Below are positions 8,391 to 17,434 of a stretch of DNA of 64,000 bases, in pieces. Made by a program: the position numbers and the translations under genes. The DNA is from Paenibacillus sp. FSL H8-0537 (GTDB lineage: Bacteria; Bacillota; Bacilli; Paenibacillales; Paenibacillaceae): contig NZ_CP150290.1 of the NCBI RefSeq assembly GCF_038051995.1, positions 4,764,001 to 4,828,000 of the forward strand, given 5' to 3'. A model generated the notes under the pieces. It was given only the letters and a program-made list of their open reading frames with translations. It had not been told where the DNA came from and ran no database searches. Position 1 is the stretch's first letter; the number at the start of each line of letters is the position of its first letter.

Positions 8391-9637
8391 AGGGCACCTC
8401 CAAAAAGAGTGCTCAGCTCTTCGACATAAATATGCTCAGGGTGCGGATGGCTCAAAAAGTCATGATGCGAAATCGCCCAGCCATATGCGCCCGCATAACG
8501 AAACAGCAATACATCACCTACACGTACCTCTTTCATTTCAACATCTTGCGCCAGCACATCCTTTGGCGTACATAGCTGGCCGACTATTGTCGCCGTACCG
8601 TCATAAAGCGCCGGCCGCTCATAGGAATGCGGCCAATGTTCAATGGCGATCCGCTCGAACGGATGGCTGTGATTCCAGGAAACAGGCAGCCGAAAATGAT
8701 GAGTGCCTCCTCGAATAATGACATAATCCTTCCCGTGATTCCGCTTAATATCCAGCACCTCGACGGCATAATACCCGCTGGACGCGGTGAGGTAACGCCC
8801 GCATTCAAACAGGATTGTGGTCGTAGGCTCCAGCTCCCTGCCTAGCATCGGCTCAAGCCCGCTAACAAACTCGGTCCAATTAAACTGCCGATCCAAATCC
8901 GCATAATTGACACCGATGCCGCCGCCCGCATTGATATAATTTAAGGTCAAGCCATATTTTGCAGCCCACTGCCGTGATAAGGTGCAATAATATTCAACCA
9001 GGCGAACATGCTGCTCCGCATCCAAATTATTCGATAGGGAGTGAAAATGGAATCCTTCCACTCGGACATGCCGCAGCCTCTGCAATTGCCCCATAACCTC
9101 CGGCAGCGACTCCTCGTCAATGCCGAACTGAGTTGGCTTTCCACCCATCGCCAGCTTCGCTTGCGGAAGTGGGCCCCGCAAATTAATGCGCAGCAGAACC
9201 GGTGCCACCATGCCTCGCCTTTCAGCAATCGCATTCAGCTTATTCAGCTCATGACCGCTCTCCACATGAACGAGACTGACGCCGTATTCCATTGCGCCTT
9301 CCAGCTCCTCCTCCGTCTTTCCGGGTCCGCCGAATAAAATCGGAATTCTCGAGGATATTTCGCGCACTTTTCTGATTTCGCCTAGCGATGCGACCTCAAA
9401 ACCGTGCACAATTTCAGCGAGTGCAGCAAGCACCTCACGCTCCGAGTTTGCTTTAATCGCATAAAACAGCTTGCAGCGCCGGGGCAGCGTTTGCACTCGC
9501 TCCCTCACATGACTGCTCAAGGCATCCATGTCACGTAGATATGCACATAATAGGCCGGGCTGCTCCGCCTTCAGCTTTTGAATATAAGGAACGATGCTCT
9601 GGATTTCTGAACGTACGCCGCTTGAGGTTATAGACAT
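8387..9637 (-). CDS. PLP-dependent decarboxylase, SbnH-like (alanine-racemase fold)
   Basis: Fold-type III PLP decarboxylase of 416 residues (diaminopimelate/ornithine decarboxylase-like family). The PLP lysine is in CKLFYAIKANSE near residue 60. Other family motifs are GFHFHSLSNN, YINAGGGIGVNY and ILFECGRYL. In staphyloferrin B biosynthesis SbnH decarboxylates the citryl-L-Dap intermediate to give the diaminoethane unit. The gene overlaps the SbnB-like gene by 10 bases and the following synthetase by 4, so the enzymes are coupled. Its presence argues for a staphyloferrin-B-type product rather than a simpler citrate-Dap siderophore. Confidence 0.88.
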   Translation of the reverse strand: MSITSSGVRSEIQSIVPYIQKLKAEQPGLLCAYLRDMDALSSHVRERVQTLPRRCKLFYAIKANSEREVLAALAEIVHGFEVASLGEIRKVREISSRIPILFGGPGKTEEELEGAMEYGVSLVHVESGHELNKLNAIAERRGMVAPVLLRINLRGPLPQAKLAMGGKPTQFGIDEESLPEVMGQLQRLRHVRVEGFHFHSLSNNLDAEQHVRLVEYYCTLSRQWAAKYGLTLNYINAGGGIGVNYADLDRQFNWTEFVSGLEPMLGRELEPTTTILFECGRYLTASSGYYAVEVLDIKRNHGKDYVIIRGGTHHFRLPVSWNHSHPFERIAIEHWPHSYERPALYDGTATIVGQLCTPKDVLAQDVEMKEVRVGDVLLFRYAGAYGWAISHHDFLSHPHPEHIYVEELSTLFGGAL

Positions 9638-10647
9638 AGACGCGTACCTATTCCTTTCTGCACGGCCTGCGCATAAATTTCCGCCGCGCTTGAAATATCC
9701 TCAACCGCCATTCCCATCGGATTAAGCAAAATAATTTCATCATCGCTTTCGCGCCCCGGCTTGCTGCCAATTACGATTTCACCCATCTCAGCATGCAGCT
9801 GCTCACGCGAAAACCTGCCCTCCAGCACGAGCTGATTGATCGTTTTTTTCTCGCGGTTGGATTGATCCCAATCGTCGACAACGACTTTATCCGCAAGAAC
9901 GAATACGTCCTTATGCACATCCATAATCGAGATATTGCTGATGAACGTGCCTTTATTCAGCCATTCGTATGGAATATACGGCGCTGAGGCTACTGTTGCG
10001 GTGACGAGTACTTCCGCCTGCCGAACGGCTTGCTCCGCCGATTCCTCCACCTTGAAGTCGACCTGCTTGAACTGCTCTCGCAGCTCAGCTGCCAGCAGCT
10101 CGGCATTCCCCCTATTCAGGTCAAATAAACGAACGGTGTGAATCGCCGCAAATTGCTCCACCAAGGAGGTGATTTGCATCTTCGCAATGACGCCGCAGCC
10201 GATGACTGAAACGGCACCAAAACCTTTTTTCGCTAAATGCTTTGCACCAATGACGGTCACCGCCGCTGTGCGCATGCCGCTTATGAGACTTCCCTCCATA
10301 ACGGCGATCGGATAATTGGACTCGGGATCATTCAAAATAATAAGAGCGCTTGCCCGTTCTTTGTTGCGCTTCGCCGGGTTATCGTGCTTGCTGCCAATCC
10401 ATTTCAGCCCACTTACGGCAACTTCGCCACCGACATAAGCAGGCATAGCAATAATACGATCGGCAATATGGCCTGCGTCCCCGTTCACCCGCAAATACGG
10501 TTTTAGCGGCTGCATATATTCCCCCTTTGCATGCAGTTCAAACGCCCGGGTTACCGCTGCGACATATGGCGCTGAATGCGTTCCTCCAAGCTCCACAATA
10601 TGCTGCTTGCTTAAATATAAAATTTCATGTTCCTGTACCTGGCTCAT
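9628..10647 (-). CDS. sbnB: N-(1-amino-1-carboxy-2-ethyl)-glutamate dehydrogenase, SbnB-like
   Basis: Member of the ornithine cyclodeaminase / mu-crystallin family, 339 residues. The Rossmann motif VIGCGVIAKMQITSL is near residue 150, preceded by EGSLISGMRTAAVTVIG. In S. aureus SbnB oxidatively cleaves ACEGA to L-2,3-diaminopropionate and 2-oxoglutarate, both staphyloferrin B building blocks. It overlaps the SbnA-like gene by 4 bases, the usual sbnA-sbnB pairing. The symbol rests on family plus context; other members act on ornithine, lysine or proline, so the exact substrate is inferred. Confidence 0.85.
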   Translation of the reverse strand: MSQVQEHEILYLSKQHIVELGGTHSAPYVAAVTRAFELHAKGEYMQPLKPYLRVNGDAGHIADRIIAMPAYVGGEVAVSGLKWIGSKHDNPAKRNKERASALIILNDPESNYPIAVMEGSLISGMRTAAVTVIGAKHLAKKGFGAVSVIGCGVIAKMQITSLVEQFAAIHTVRLFDLNRGNAELLAAELREQFKQVDFKVEESAEQAVRQAEVLVTATVASAPYIPYEWLNKGTFISNISIMDVHKDVFVLADKVVVDDWDQSNREKKTINQLVLEGRFSREQLHAEMGEIVIGSKPGRESDDEIILLNPMGMAVEDISSAAEIYAQAVQKGIGTRLCL

Positions 10648-11681
10648 TCGTTGATCACTCCTGGCTCATATTGGTTTTGCTCTGCTGCATGATGGCCTTG
10701 CGGCAACTGCTCTACCCATCGCTCATCGTAAACGGTATCCAAATAGCGTTCTCCCCGGTCTGGGAGCACAGTTACTACGTTCGCCGCTGGCGGCAAGGTC
10801 GGAAGCAGCTTTTGCAAAGCAGCTACAAGAGAGCCTGATGATCCGCCTGCAAAAATCCCTTCGCGCTCCAGCAATTTTCGGCAGCCCTGCACAGATTCGC
10901 GATCATTGACGTGGATGACCTGATCGACCTCAAGAGAAGCAAATAATTCAGGGACACGGTTTGCTCCGATGCCGGGAAGCTCACGCTGTGCAGGCGGTGT
11001 TCCGAAAATAATTGAGCCTACCGCATCTACCGCGATAATTTTAGCCCGCGGAAATGCCTCCTTTACGCGGCGTGAAATTCCGAGTATACTGCCTGTTGTA
11101 CTCACAGCGCATACTAAATAATCGATTGGGCTGTCCATTTGCTCCACGATTTCCTCTCCAGCCCCATAATAATGCGCTTCCCAGTTAAGCGGGTTCGCAT
11201 ATTGATTGATCCAGTAAGCATTGCAATCTTGGCTCACAAGCTCCTTCACTCTGCTTATTCGCGATTGCAAGTAACTGCCGTATTCATCAGGCTCCTTAAC
11301 CATGTCGATATGGGCACCCAGGTAGGTAATCATTCGTAAATTGGTCGAGGTAATTTTCGGATCTACCACACAGGTGAACTTTAGCCCATACATCTTGGCA
11401 GCAAGTGCCAGGCCAATGCCCAGATTACCAGACGTGCTCTCGATTAGATGGGTATTGGCCTGAATCGTTCCTTCCCTCAGCCCCTTCTCGATAATGTAGC
11501 GGGCAGGGCGATCCTTCATGCTGCCGCCGGGGTTCATCATCTCTAGCTTGGCGAAAATAGATGCCCCGTGCGAACCAAACAGAGAATTCAGGCGAACTAA
11601 TGGCGTTCGTCCAATGCAATCGATGATCGTATTGGCGATTTTCGGCGACCTTTCTTTAACCTGCAAAGCGTTTTGTTCCAT
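10644..11681 (-). CDS. sbnA: PLP-dependent ACEGA synthase (cysteine-synthase-like), SbnA-like
   Basis: Fold-type II PLP enzyme of 345 residues. The PLP lysine is in NPGGSMKDRPARYI, the phosphate-binding and substrate loops are STSGNLGIGLALAAKM and STTGSILGI, and FAGGSSGSLVAAL is near the C-terminus. SbnA joins O-phospho-L-serine and L-glutamate to make ACEGA, the precursor of L-Dap. It is the first gene of the minus-strand operon, with a Fur box about 50 bp upstream. It could be mistaken for O-acetylserine sulfhydrylase, but the overlap with an SbnB-like gene and the synthetases makes the siderophore role far more likely. Confidence 0.87.
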   Translation of the reverse strand: MEQNALQVKERSPKIANTIIDCIGRTPLVRLNSLFGSHGASIFAKLEMMNPGGSMKDRPARYIIEKGLREGTIQANTHLIESTSGNLGIGLALAAKMYGLKFTCVVDPKITSTNLRMITYLGAHIDMVKEPDEYGSYLQSRISRVKELVSQDCNAYWINQYANPLNWEAHYYGAGEEIVEQMDSPIDYLVCAVSTTGSILGISRRVKEAFPRAKIIAVDAVGSIIFGTPPAQRELPGIGANRVPELFASLEVDQVIHVNDRESVQGCRKLLEREGIFAGGSSGSLVAALQKLLPTLPPAANVVTVLPDRGERYLDTVYDERWVEQLPQGHHAAEQNQYEPGVINE

Positions 11682-11731
11682 GCATGAACACCAGCTTTCC
11701 TCTTGTTTTGATGCCGCTTATACGCATAGTT

Positions 11732-11750
11732 GATAATGATTATTAATTTC
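11732..11750. promoter_or_regulatory. Fur box in divergent promoter
   Basis: GATAATGATTATTAATTTC matches the left two thirds of the Fur consensus exactly and lies between the divergent SbnA-like and MFS genes, so it can repress both directions under iron sufficiency. A weaker TTGATAAT-type repeat at about 11841-11862 may be a second site closer to the exporter gene. Confidence 0.8.
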
Positions 11751-11913
11751 AAAAATGCGACATAGGCTACATTATGCTATTCCTTTATTTACCTGTCAAT
11801 ATATTTTTATTTTGTATATTTTTTCTTTAATGTCATTGACTTTGATAATATTTGTTGATAATCTTGGGTGGTATTTGATTATTTATCACGTTAGACAAGG
11901 CAGGAGAGTGAAA

Positions 11914-13143
11914 ATGCAGCAATTATCTTGGAATAGAAGTGTGCGTATATTATGGGGAGGGCGGTTTCTTTCCAGCGCCGGCTTGACGGGGATCAGCCCG
12001 TTTATTCCGTACTACATGGAGTCGCTTCAGGCTGGAAGCCCGTCCCAGGTTCTCATGTGGACGGGGCTTGCCGTATCTGCGCCAGCGGTCTCTTATGCGC
12101 TGCTGACTCCGTTGTGGGGAAAGCTTGGCGACCGCTGGAGCCGGAAATGGATGGTCGTCAGAGCTTTGCTCGGGCTCGCGCTAAGCATGTTTCTGATGTC
12201 CATTGCCGCTACGCCGTTTCAATTTTTTCTGTTTCGGCTGTGCCAAGGCGCATTCGGCGGCATCTCCGACGCAAGCAGTGCGTTCATCGGAACCCATGCT
12301 CCGCCTAAAAGGCAGGGCTTCGCGCTTGGGCAAATGGAACGCGCTTCCGCAGCTGGCTTGCTCGTTGGCCCTCTGCTCGGAGGCATTTGCGTTAATACAT
12401 GGGGAAGCGGCCCTCTGCTGTTCATAACTGCCTCTTTAACCGCTTCCTTTGCCCTGATTGCTGCCTTTGTTTTACCTGGATCTGCACATGAAAAGCCGAA
12501 AGCTGCGATTCCCACGTCTAAGCGGAATGGTATATTCGCTGCTTTCGCAGCGCTGCTAAAGCATCCTGTAGCACGCTCCTTTATCGCTGCCGGCATTTTG
12601 TTCAAGCTTGCGGACTTCGCAACCTTTACGATTTTCACGCCGTATATGCGGGAGCTGCTTGATTCTCCCGCTAAAGCGGCGACGGCGGTAGGCATACTCA
12701 TCGCCGCTTCTTCTGCCGGAGAATTAATAGGCGGCCCATGGTGGGGAAAAAGAAATGATAACCACCAGCCCGCGCGTAATTTCACCGCAGCCGGACTGTT
12801 ATGTGCTCTTTGCATCATCGCCCAGATGCTGCCCTTTGGCGTTATTTGGCTATTTATTGTCCGCTTTCTGCAAGGTTTTTTTTACAGTGCCTTATTGCAA
12901 ACCGTCATGCTGTCCGTCCTCAAAACCTCATCCGATCATGATAGAGGCGTTAAAATCGGGGCAACGAACAGCCTCCTCATGGCAGGACAAATATCAGGTC
13001 CAACCATCGGCGTCTTTATTGGGGCCCAATTTGGCCTTTCCTCCGTTTTTTTGGTCATGGGAGGCTTCATGCTGCTCGCCTCTATGTTAGTCTGGTTACC
13101 CGCTGCCCATATCCGGCGGCAAAATCGTTTTTCTACCCATTAG
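11914..13143 (+). CDS. MFS transporter, probable siderophore exporter (SbnD-like)
   Basis: Major facilitator of about 409 residues with twelve predicted membrane segments. It carries the loop-2/3 signature LWGKLGDRWSRKWM and a repeat-like motif in the second half (GPWWGKRNDN). The start ATG 11914 follows CAGGAGAG at good spacing; the frame is open further upstream but that part overlaps the promoter and Fur region. It is divergent from the biosynthetic operon and 28 bp before a synthetase gene, matching the sbnD-sbnE order. I infer export of the finished siderophore. A drug-efflux role is possible from the family alone. Confidence 0.85.
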   Translation: MQQLSWNRSVRILWGGRFLSSAGLTGISPFIPYYMESLQAGSPSQVLMWTGLAVSAPAVSYALLTPLWGKLGDRWSRKWMVVRALLGLALSMFLMSIAATPFQFFLFRLCQGAFGGISDASSAFIGTHAPPKRQGFALGQMERASAAGLLVGPLLGGICVNTWGSGPLLFITASLTASFALIAAFVLPGSAHEKPKAAIPTSKRNGIFAAFAALLKHPVARSFIAAGILFKLADFATFTIFTPYMRELLDSPAKAATAVGILIAASSAGELIGGPWWGKRNDNHQPARNFTAAGLLCALCIIAQMLPFGVIWLFIVRFLQGFFYSALLQTVMLSVLKTSSDHDRGVKIGATNSLLMAGQISGPTIGVFIGAQFGLSSVFLVMGGFMLLASMLVWLPAAHIRRQNRFSTH

Positions 13144-13171
13144 ACCATCATTTGAAAGGAGCAATTCCAGT

Positions 13172-14965
13172 ATGTCGCAAGCACTATTAAACCAAGATTC
13201 TTTGTCAGGCCCATCCATTCAGCGCTCGGAAAAAGAAAGCATCAGCCGCTTATTAAATGCCTATCTTCGCGAGTCAGGACAATTCGAGCCCAGCGATGTT
13301 TCCTTTTTTCATCCTGAAATAACGAAAGTCGTCTGGCTCCCGCACACGAATCTTGGCATTTACGGGACCATTCTGCATTTGTCTGCTGGTGGACATCATG
13401 TGTTTGGGGATCATTTTTACACAGAAGAAGATCAGCAGTGGAAAAAAAGCTCCCTTTCCGAAATCACCCATCTCGTGCTAGATGAAATTAGCTTCGTCGA
13501 AGAAGACTCCACATCCAAAACGCAAAAACGGACGGAGCTGGAAGCTCTTATTCATAATAGCCAGCAGCGCATGTATCATTATTTGGCTTATGCGGCTGAG
13601 AAGGAGCAAGAACAGGGCGAAAAACAGCTCGATTTTCGTTATTTGGAGCAAGCGCTGCTGTGTGGACACCCTTTCCATCCGACTCCCAAAAGCCTGCAAG
13701 GCTTTACCGTTCATGATTCTCAGGCCTACTCACCAGAATTCGGAGCCTCCTTCCCTCTCCACTGCTTTGCTGCGGCACCTGCATATATCGCGGAGGATTG
13801 GCTTGAGGGGCGGACGAAGGAGGAGCAACTCGCGTGGATTCCACCTGCGATGAAAGCGGCAGCCGCAGCGAAGCTGGGCGCGGCGAGCAGCGATTATGCG
13901 CTGCTGCCCTGCCATCCTTGGCAGGCAGAATACGTACGCAGCCTTGCGCCTGTGCAAAACTTGCTGGAGCAAGGACTACTTGTAGATTTAGGGGACACAG
14001 GACCACTCGTATACCCAACCTCATCTGTGCGAACGGTATGGAACCCGGAGCAAGCTTGCTTTTACAAGCTGTCACTGCACATCCGGATTACGAATTTCAT
14101 TCGTGAGAACACGCCCGAGCAGCTGCTGAGAACGCTTGACGCCTCAAGGGCAATTGATGCTATTCGTGGGGAATATGCGACGGGGTCATTTAAGCTTTTG
14201 CTCGAGGAAGGTTATCGCACGCTGCGTTTACCTAACGCCGAGCCAAGCTTGAACGAGGAAATAATGTCTGCTTTCTCTATGATTGTGCGCGAAGCGCCAG
14301 AGGAATGTACTTCTGCCGAGGAGCCGCCATTAGTCATCGCCTCCTTGCTCGAAGTTCCGCCTGGACATAGCGAGCCGCTCCTATTCCGAGCGGTCCGGCA
14401 AGCGCTGCATCCAAAGCAGCCTGACTGGACAAATTGGCTGCGCCAATATTTGCACCTGTCGATGAAGCCGCTGCTGCATCTATACGCAGAAACAGGCATC
14501 AGCCTGGAAGCGCATGTGCAAAATGCGATGCTGCGCTTGCACCAAGGCATGCCAGCCACTTTTTATGTCAGGGATCTTGAGGGCATTAGCATTAACGTGG
14601 AAATGGCCGAGCAGCGGGGCTGGATTAACACCTTGCTGCGGGAAGACAGCCCTGTCCTCTATTCCGAGGAGCAAACCCGCCATCGCTTAAAATATTATTT
14701 TTTCGTTAACCATCTCTCCCATCTAATTGCACGAATTTCATATTATAGCGGACAGGAAGAGCAGGTGTACTGGGCCATCGCGAGCAACGTGCTGCATGAA
14801 ATCAAGCATGCTTCCTCCCATGCGCTTTTGCACAATCTCATTACAGATTTATTGACCAGCGCTACGCTCCCGGCAAAGGCAAATCTGCTCAGCCGTTTTC
14901 ATCAGCGTGGCGAAACGCCCTTATACGTGGAAATACCAAATCCGATGCGCATAGAGGTACAATAA
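13172..14965 (+). CDS. IucA/IucC-family siderophore synthetase (SbnE-like)
   Basis: NIS synthetase of 597 residues, clearly divergent from the two minus-strand paralogues. Its motifs are GHPFHPTPKSLQGF, LLPCHPWQAEYV, PTSSVRTVWN, YKLSLHIRITN, and SLEAHVQNAMLRLHQG followed by VRDLEG. The PTPKSxxGF variant and the shorter C-terminus place it on the citrate-activating (type A, SbnE/IucA) side, which would start assembly by joining citrate to L-Dap. It follows the MFS gene in one transcription unit and is closed by a terminator. ATG 13172 has AAAGGAG upstream. The type assignment is by motif and context only. Confidence 0.88.
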   Translation: MSQALLNQDSLSGPSIQRSEKESISRLLNAYLRESGQFEPSDVSFFHPEITKVVWLPHTNLGIYGTILHLSAGGHHVFGDHFYTEEDQQWKKSSLSEITHLVLDEISFVEEDSTSKTQKRTELEALIHNSQQRMYHYLAYAAEKEQEQGEKQLDFRYLEQALLCGHPFHPTPKSLQGFTVHDSQAYSPEFGASFPLHCFAAAPAYIAEDWLEGRTKEEQLAWIPPAMKAAAAAKLGAASSDYALLPCHPWQAEYVRSLAPVQNLLEQGLLVDLGDTGPLVYPTSSVRTVWNPEQACFYKLSLHIRITNFIRENTPEQLLRTLDASRAIDAIRGEYATGSFKLLLEEGYRTLRLPNAEPSLNEEIMSAFSMIVREAPEECTSAEEPPLVIASLLEVPPGHSEPLLFRAVRQALHPKQPDWTNWLRQYLHLSMKPLLHLYAETGISLEAHVQNAMLRLHQGMPATFYVRDLEGISINVEMAEQRGWINTLLREDSPVLYSEEQTRHRLKYYFFVNHLSHLIARISYYSGQEEQVYWAIASNVLHEIKHASSHALLHNLITDLLTSATLPAKANLLSRFHQRGETPLYVEIPNPMRIEVQ

Positions 14966-14998
14966 GAGCGGCGGGCTTGCCGTTTACGCATAAAAAAG

Positions 14999-15041
14999 GC
15001 CTGTCCCCGCAGTCAGGATGACTCATGACGGAAGGACAGGC
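14999..15041 (+). terminator. Rho-independent terminator after SbnE-like gene
   Basis: GCCTGTCC (14999-15006) pairs with GGACAGGC (15034-15041), followed by TGTTTTT on the plus strand. The loop is long (27 nt), but position and U-tract fit termination of the MFS-synthetase unit. Confidence 0.7.
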
Positions 15042-15133
15042 TGTTTTTCACCTAACATTGGCTTCGCCTCTTTACCTCTTTAATAGTCAACGCTATTCAA
15101 ACATAGACACATGCTTATTGGCGCTTTAGGCCA

Positions 15134-15309
15134 TTATCCCCTTAGCTCAGAAAGCTTGGAGTTGCAGCCGAATACAACGATTCAAAGCCTATCATCTAAC
15201 AAACATGAACAAAGAAGAGGTTAAGCACGGGGATTAAGACGAGGCTGCAGGTTTGAAGCTGTCTCTTTATTTTATCTATTTATGCGCATCTTCTGAGCTA
15301 AGGGGATAA
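15134..15309. repeat. 176-bp element bounded by 19-bp perfect inverted repeats
   Basis: TTATCCCCTTAGCTCAGAA at 15134-15152 is repeated exactly in inverse orientation at 15291-15309. Just inside, AGCTTGGAGTTGCAGCC (15153-15169) is partly complementary to GGCTGCAGGTTTGAAGCT (15243-15260). No coding sequence is evident. It fills most of a 462-bp gene-free gap (14966-15427); the rest holds the terminator and nothing else I recognise. It may be a MITE-like element, a decayed mobile element or a large structured RNA. Confidence 0.6.
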
Positions 15310-15427
15310 CAGCTGTAAGCAAACGACAACTAGCCCACAGCAGCTGGCAGACGGTAACTGGCAATAACAAACAGCTCCTTGCCAACTGTGCCACCAACGC
15401 CCTTTATAGCAAGCCGCTTGCTTTCAT

Positions 15428-16354
15428 TTATTTGCCGATCCACAATGAAAAATCCTCCTCGGTAGCAAGCACGCTGTGAGTCGCCGAAACAGCCTGCTGC
15501 ACCCCTCTCGCATAGTCGATCCCGCTGTCGGCATAGTCGTAGGAGAGGGTGATTCTCGTTTTTTCTTTCAACGGATTGGCATGGGGAATCGCCGACAGCA
15601 GCGACTTTGTATACGGATGTAAAGGACGCTCGAAAATATCCTCCGTCGTTCCCGTTTCGACTAAATAGCCTAAATGCAGCACACCGATTCGATCAGAAAT
15701 GTATTTAACCATGGATAGGTCATGCGAAATGAACAAAATAGCCGTGTTCGTTTCCTCTTGAATGCTTTTAAGCAAATTCACAACTTGAGCCTGAATCGAC
15801 ACATCAAGCGCACTGATAGCCTCATCGGCGATAATAAGTCCCGGCTCCATAATAAGCGCCCGGGCTATGCCTATGCGCTGCCGCTGCCCGCCCGAAAACT
15901 GGTGCGGATAACGGTTCGCATGCTCGCGTGACAGCCCTACTTTTTCGAGTATGCGCTCTACCTTTTCTTGGCGCTCCTGCTTGGTTCGGTACAGCTTATG
16001 AATATCTAGCCCCTGCGCAATAATATCGATTACTTTCTTTCGCGGATTCAGCGAGGCCATCGGATCTTGAAAAATCATCTGCATCCTGGTGCGCAGCAGC
16101 GTCTGCTCCTTCTCCTTCAGCATGCCGGAGATATCCGTACCTTGAAAAGAAATCGCGCCAGCCGTTGGCTCATACAGCCGAATAATCGTTCGCCCAATCG
16201 TTGATTTTCCGCTGCCCGACTCTCCTACGAGCCCATAGGTTTCCCCTTTATGGATATCAAAGGAAACCCCATTTACCGCCTTGACTGTATATTGCTTGCT
16301 CACTCTAAAATGCTGCTTCAGATCAGCAACTCGTAAGATTGTTTCTCTTCCCAC
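15428..16354 (-). CDS. oppF: Oligopeptide ABC transporter ATP-binding protein (OppF-like)
   Basis: ABC ATPase of 308 residues: Walker A GESGSGKST, Q-loop MIFQDPMASLNPRK, signature FSGGQRQRIGIARAL, Walker B LIIADEAISALDVS and switch His in FISHDLSMV. The C-terminal extension ending HPYTKSLLSAIP is typical of Opp/Dpp ATPases, though the usual cysteine cluster is absent. GTG start at 16354, overlapping the OppD-like gene by 37 bases. It forms the nucleotide-binding heterodimer with that protein on the cytoplasmic face. It is last of five genes in the importer operon. Confidence 0.93.
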   Translation of the reverse strand: MGRETILRVADLKQHFRVSKQYTVKAVNGVSFDIHKGETYGLVGESGSGKSTIGRTIIRLYEPTAGAISFQGTDISGMLKEKEQTLLRTRMQMIFQDPMASLNPRKKVIDIIAQGLDIHKLYRTKQERQEKVERILEKVGLSREHANRYPHQFSGGQRQRIGIARALIMEPGLIIADEAISALDVSIQAQVVNLLKSIQEETNTAILFISHDLSMVKYISDRIGVLHLGYLVETGTTEDIFERPLHPYTKSLLSAIPHANPLKEKTRITLSYDYADSGIDYARGVQQAVSATHSVLATEEDFSLWIGK

Positions 16355-17421
16355 TCGCTCCCCATCTCCTTCGCCACCTTGCCCAATCTCGCTTTCAGCG
16401 TCTCTGACATTTCAATTTCCGGCGCATTCTCGTGCAGCAGCCATGTCGCGGCATAATGCGTATCCGTTACTTTAAACATGGGCGGCTCCAGCTTAAAATC
16501 AATATTTAACGCATGGACATTGCGCGGCGCAAACGCATCCCCAGTAATCGGATGAAGCAAATTCGGCGGACTGCCGGGAATCGTGTACAGCTTTTCATTC
16601 GTTGAGCCCATGTCCGGCATCGAGGACAGCAGTCCCCATGTATACGGGTGACGGGGATCGTAAAAAATTTCTTCCACCGTCCCCTGCTCAATCATTTTCC
16701 CTGCATACATGACCGTCACATAGTCCGCCACCTTCGCAACGACGCCTAAATCATGCGTAATGTAGATGACGGAAATGCCTGTTTTGGCTTGAATTGTTTT
16801 AATCAGCTCTAAAATTTTAGCTTGAATCGTCACATCAAGCGCCGTCGTCGGCTCATCGCAAATGAGCACCTCTGGATCGCAGGCAAGCATAATGGCAATG
16901 ACGACACGCTGCCGCATGCCCCCGGACAGCTGATGCGGGTAGCATTTCATCCGCTTCTCAGGATCGCATATGCCGACGAGCTGCAGCAGTTCAAGCGCCC
17001 GCTCATGCGCTTCAGCGCGGCTTTTTTTCAAATGGATAATCATGCTCTCCATAATTTGATTGCCAACGGTCATCGTCGGATTCAGCGACGTCATCGGATC
17101 TTGAAACACCATGGCGATTCGCCTGCCATTGATTTGCGAGCGCATTTCCTTTTGTGACAGCTTGAGCAGATCATGGGTCACACGTTTGCCTTTTTCCTCA
17201 TAGTGGAATAGGATAGAGCCGGCATTAATTTGCCCATTGCTGCTCAAGATTCGCATAATCGCTTTTACCGTAACAGACTTGCCGCTGCCGGACTCGCCGA
17301 CAATCGCTACCGTCTCCCCTTTGCGCAATTCCAGATCCACTCCGCGTATGGCATTTACGAGTCCACTGGCCGTTTGAAACGATATCGATAAATTTCGGAT
17401 TGAAAGCACCGTTTCGCTCAT
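16318..17421 (-). CDS. oppD: Oligopeptide ABC transporter ATP-binding protein (OppD-like)
   Basis: ABC ATPase of 367 residues with Walker A GESGSGKSVT, Q-loop MVFQDPMTSLNPTM, signature LSGGMRQRVVIAIML, Walker B VLICDEPTTALDVT and switch IYITHDLGVV. The C-terminal oligopeptide/dipeptide domain holds RHPYTWGLLSSMPD and PGSPPNLL. Length is slightly over the family norm because of a charged C-terminal tail. ATG 17421 follows GGAGGGG. It sits 13 bp after the OppC-like gene. Confidence 0.94.
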   Translation of the reverse strand: MSETVLSIRNLSISFQTASGLVNAIRGVDLELRKGETVAIVGESGSGKSVTVKAIMRILSSNGQINAGSILFHYEEKGKRVTHDLLKLSQKEMRSQINGRRIAMVFQDPMTSLNPTMTVGNQIMESMIIHLKKSRAEAHERALELLQLVGICDPEKRMKCYPHQLSGGMRQRVVIAIMLACDPEVLICDEPTTALDVTIQAKILELIKTIQAKTGISVIYITHDLGVVAKVADYVTVMYAGKMIEQGTVEEIFYDPRHPYTWGLLSSMPDMGSTNEKLYTIPGSPPNLLHPITGDAFAPRNVHALNIDFKLEPPMFKVTDTHYAATWLLHENAPEIEMSETLKARLGKVAKEMGSEWEEKQSYELLI

Positions 17422-17434
17422 TTGCTTTCCCCTC

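Noticed and set aside
10644..11681. Cysteine synthase (CysK) as the product
   Set aside because: The fold fits, but the overlap with an SbnB-like gene, the Fur box and the siderophore synthetases point to SbnA function.
11755..11913. 53-residue N-terminal extension of the MFS exporter
   Set aside because: It covers the promoter and weak Fur repeat; ATG 11914 has a proper ribosome-binding site and gives normal MFS length.
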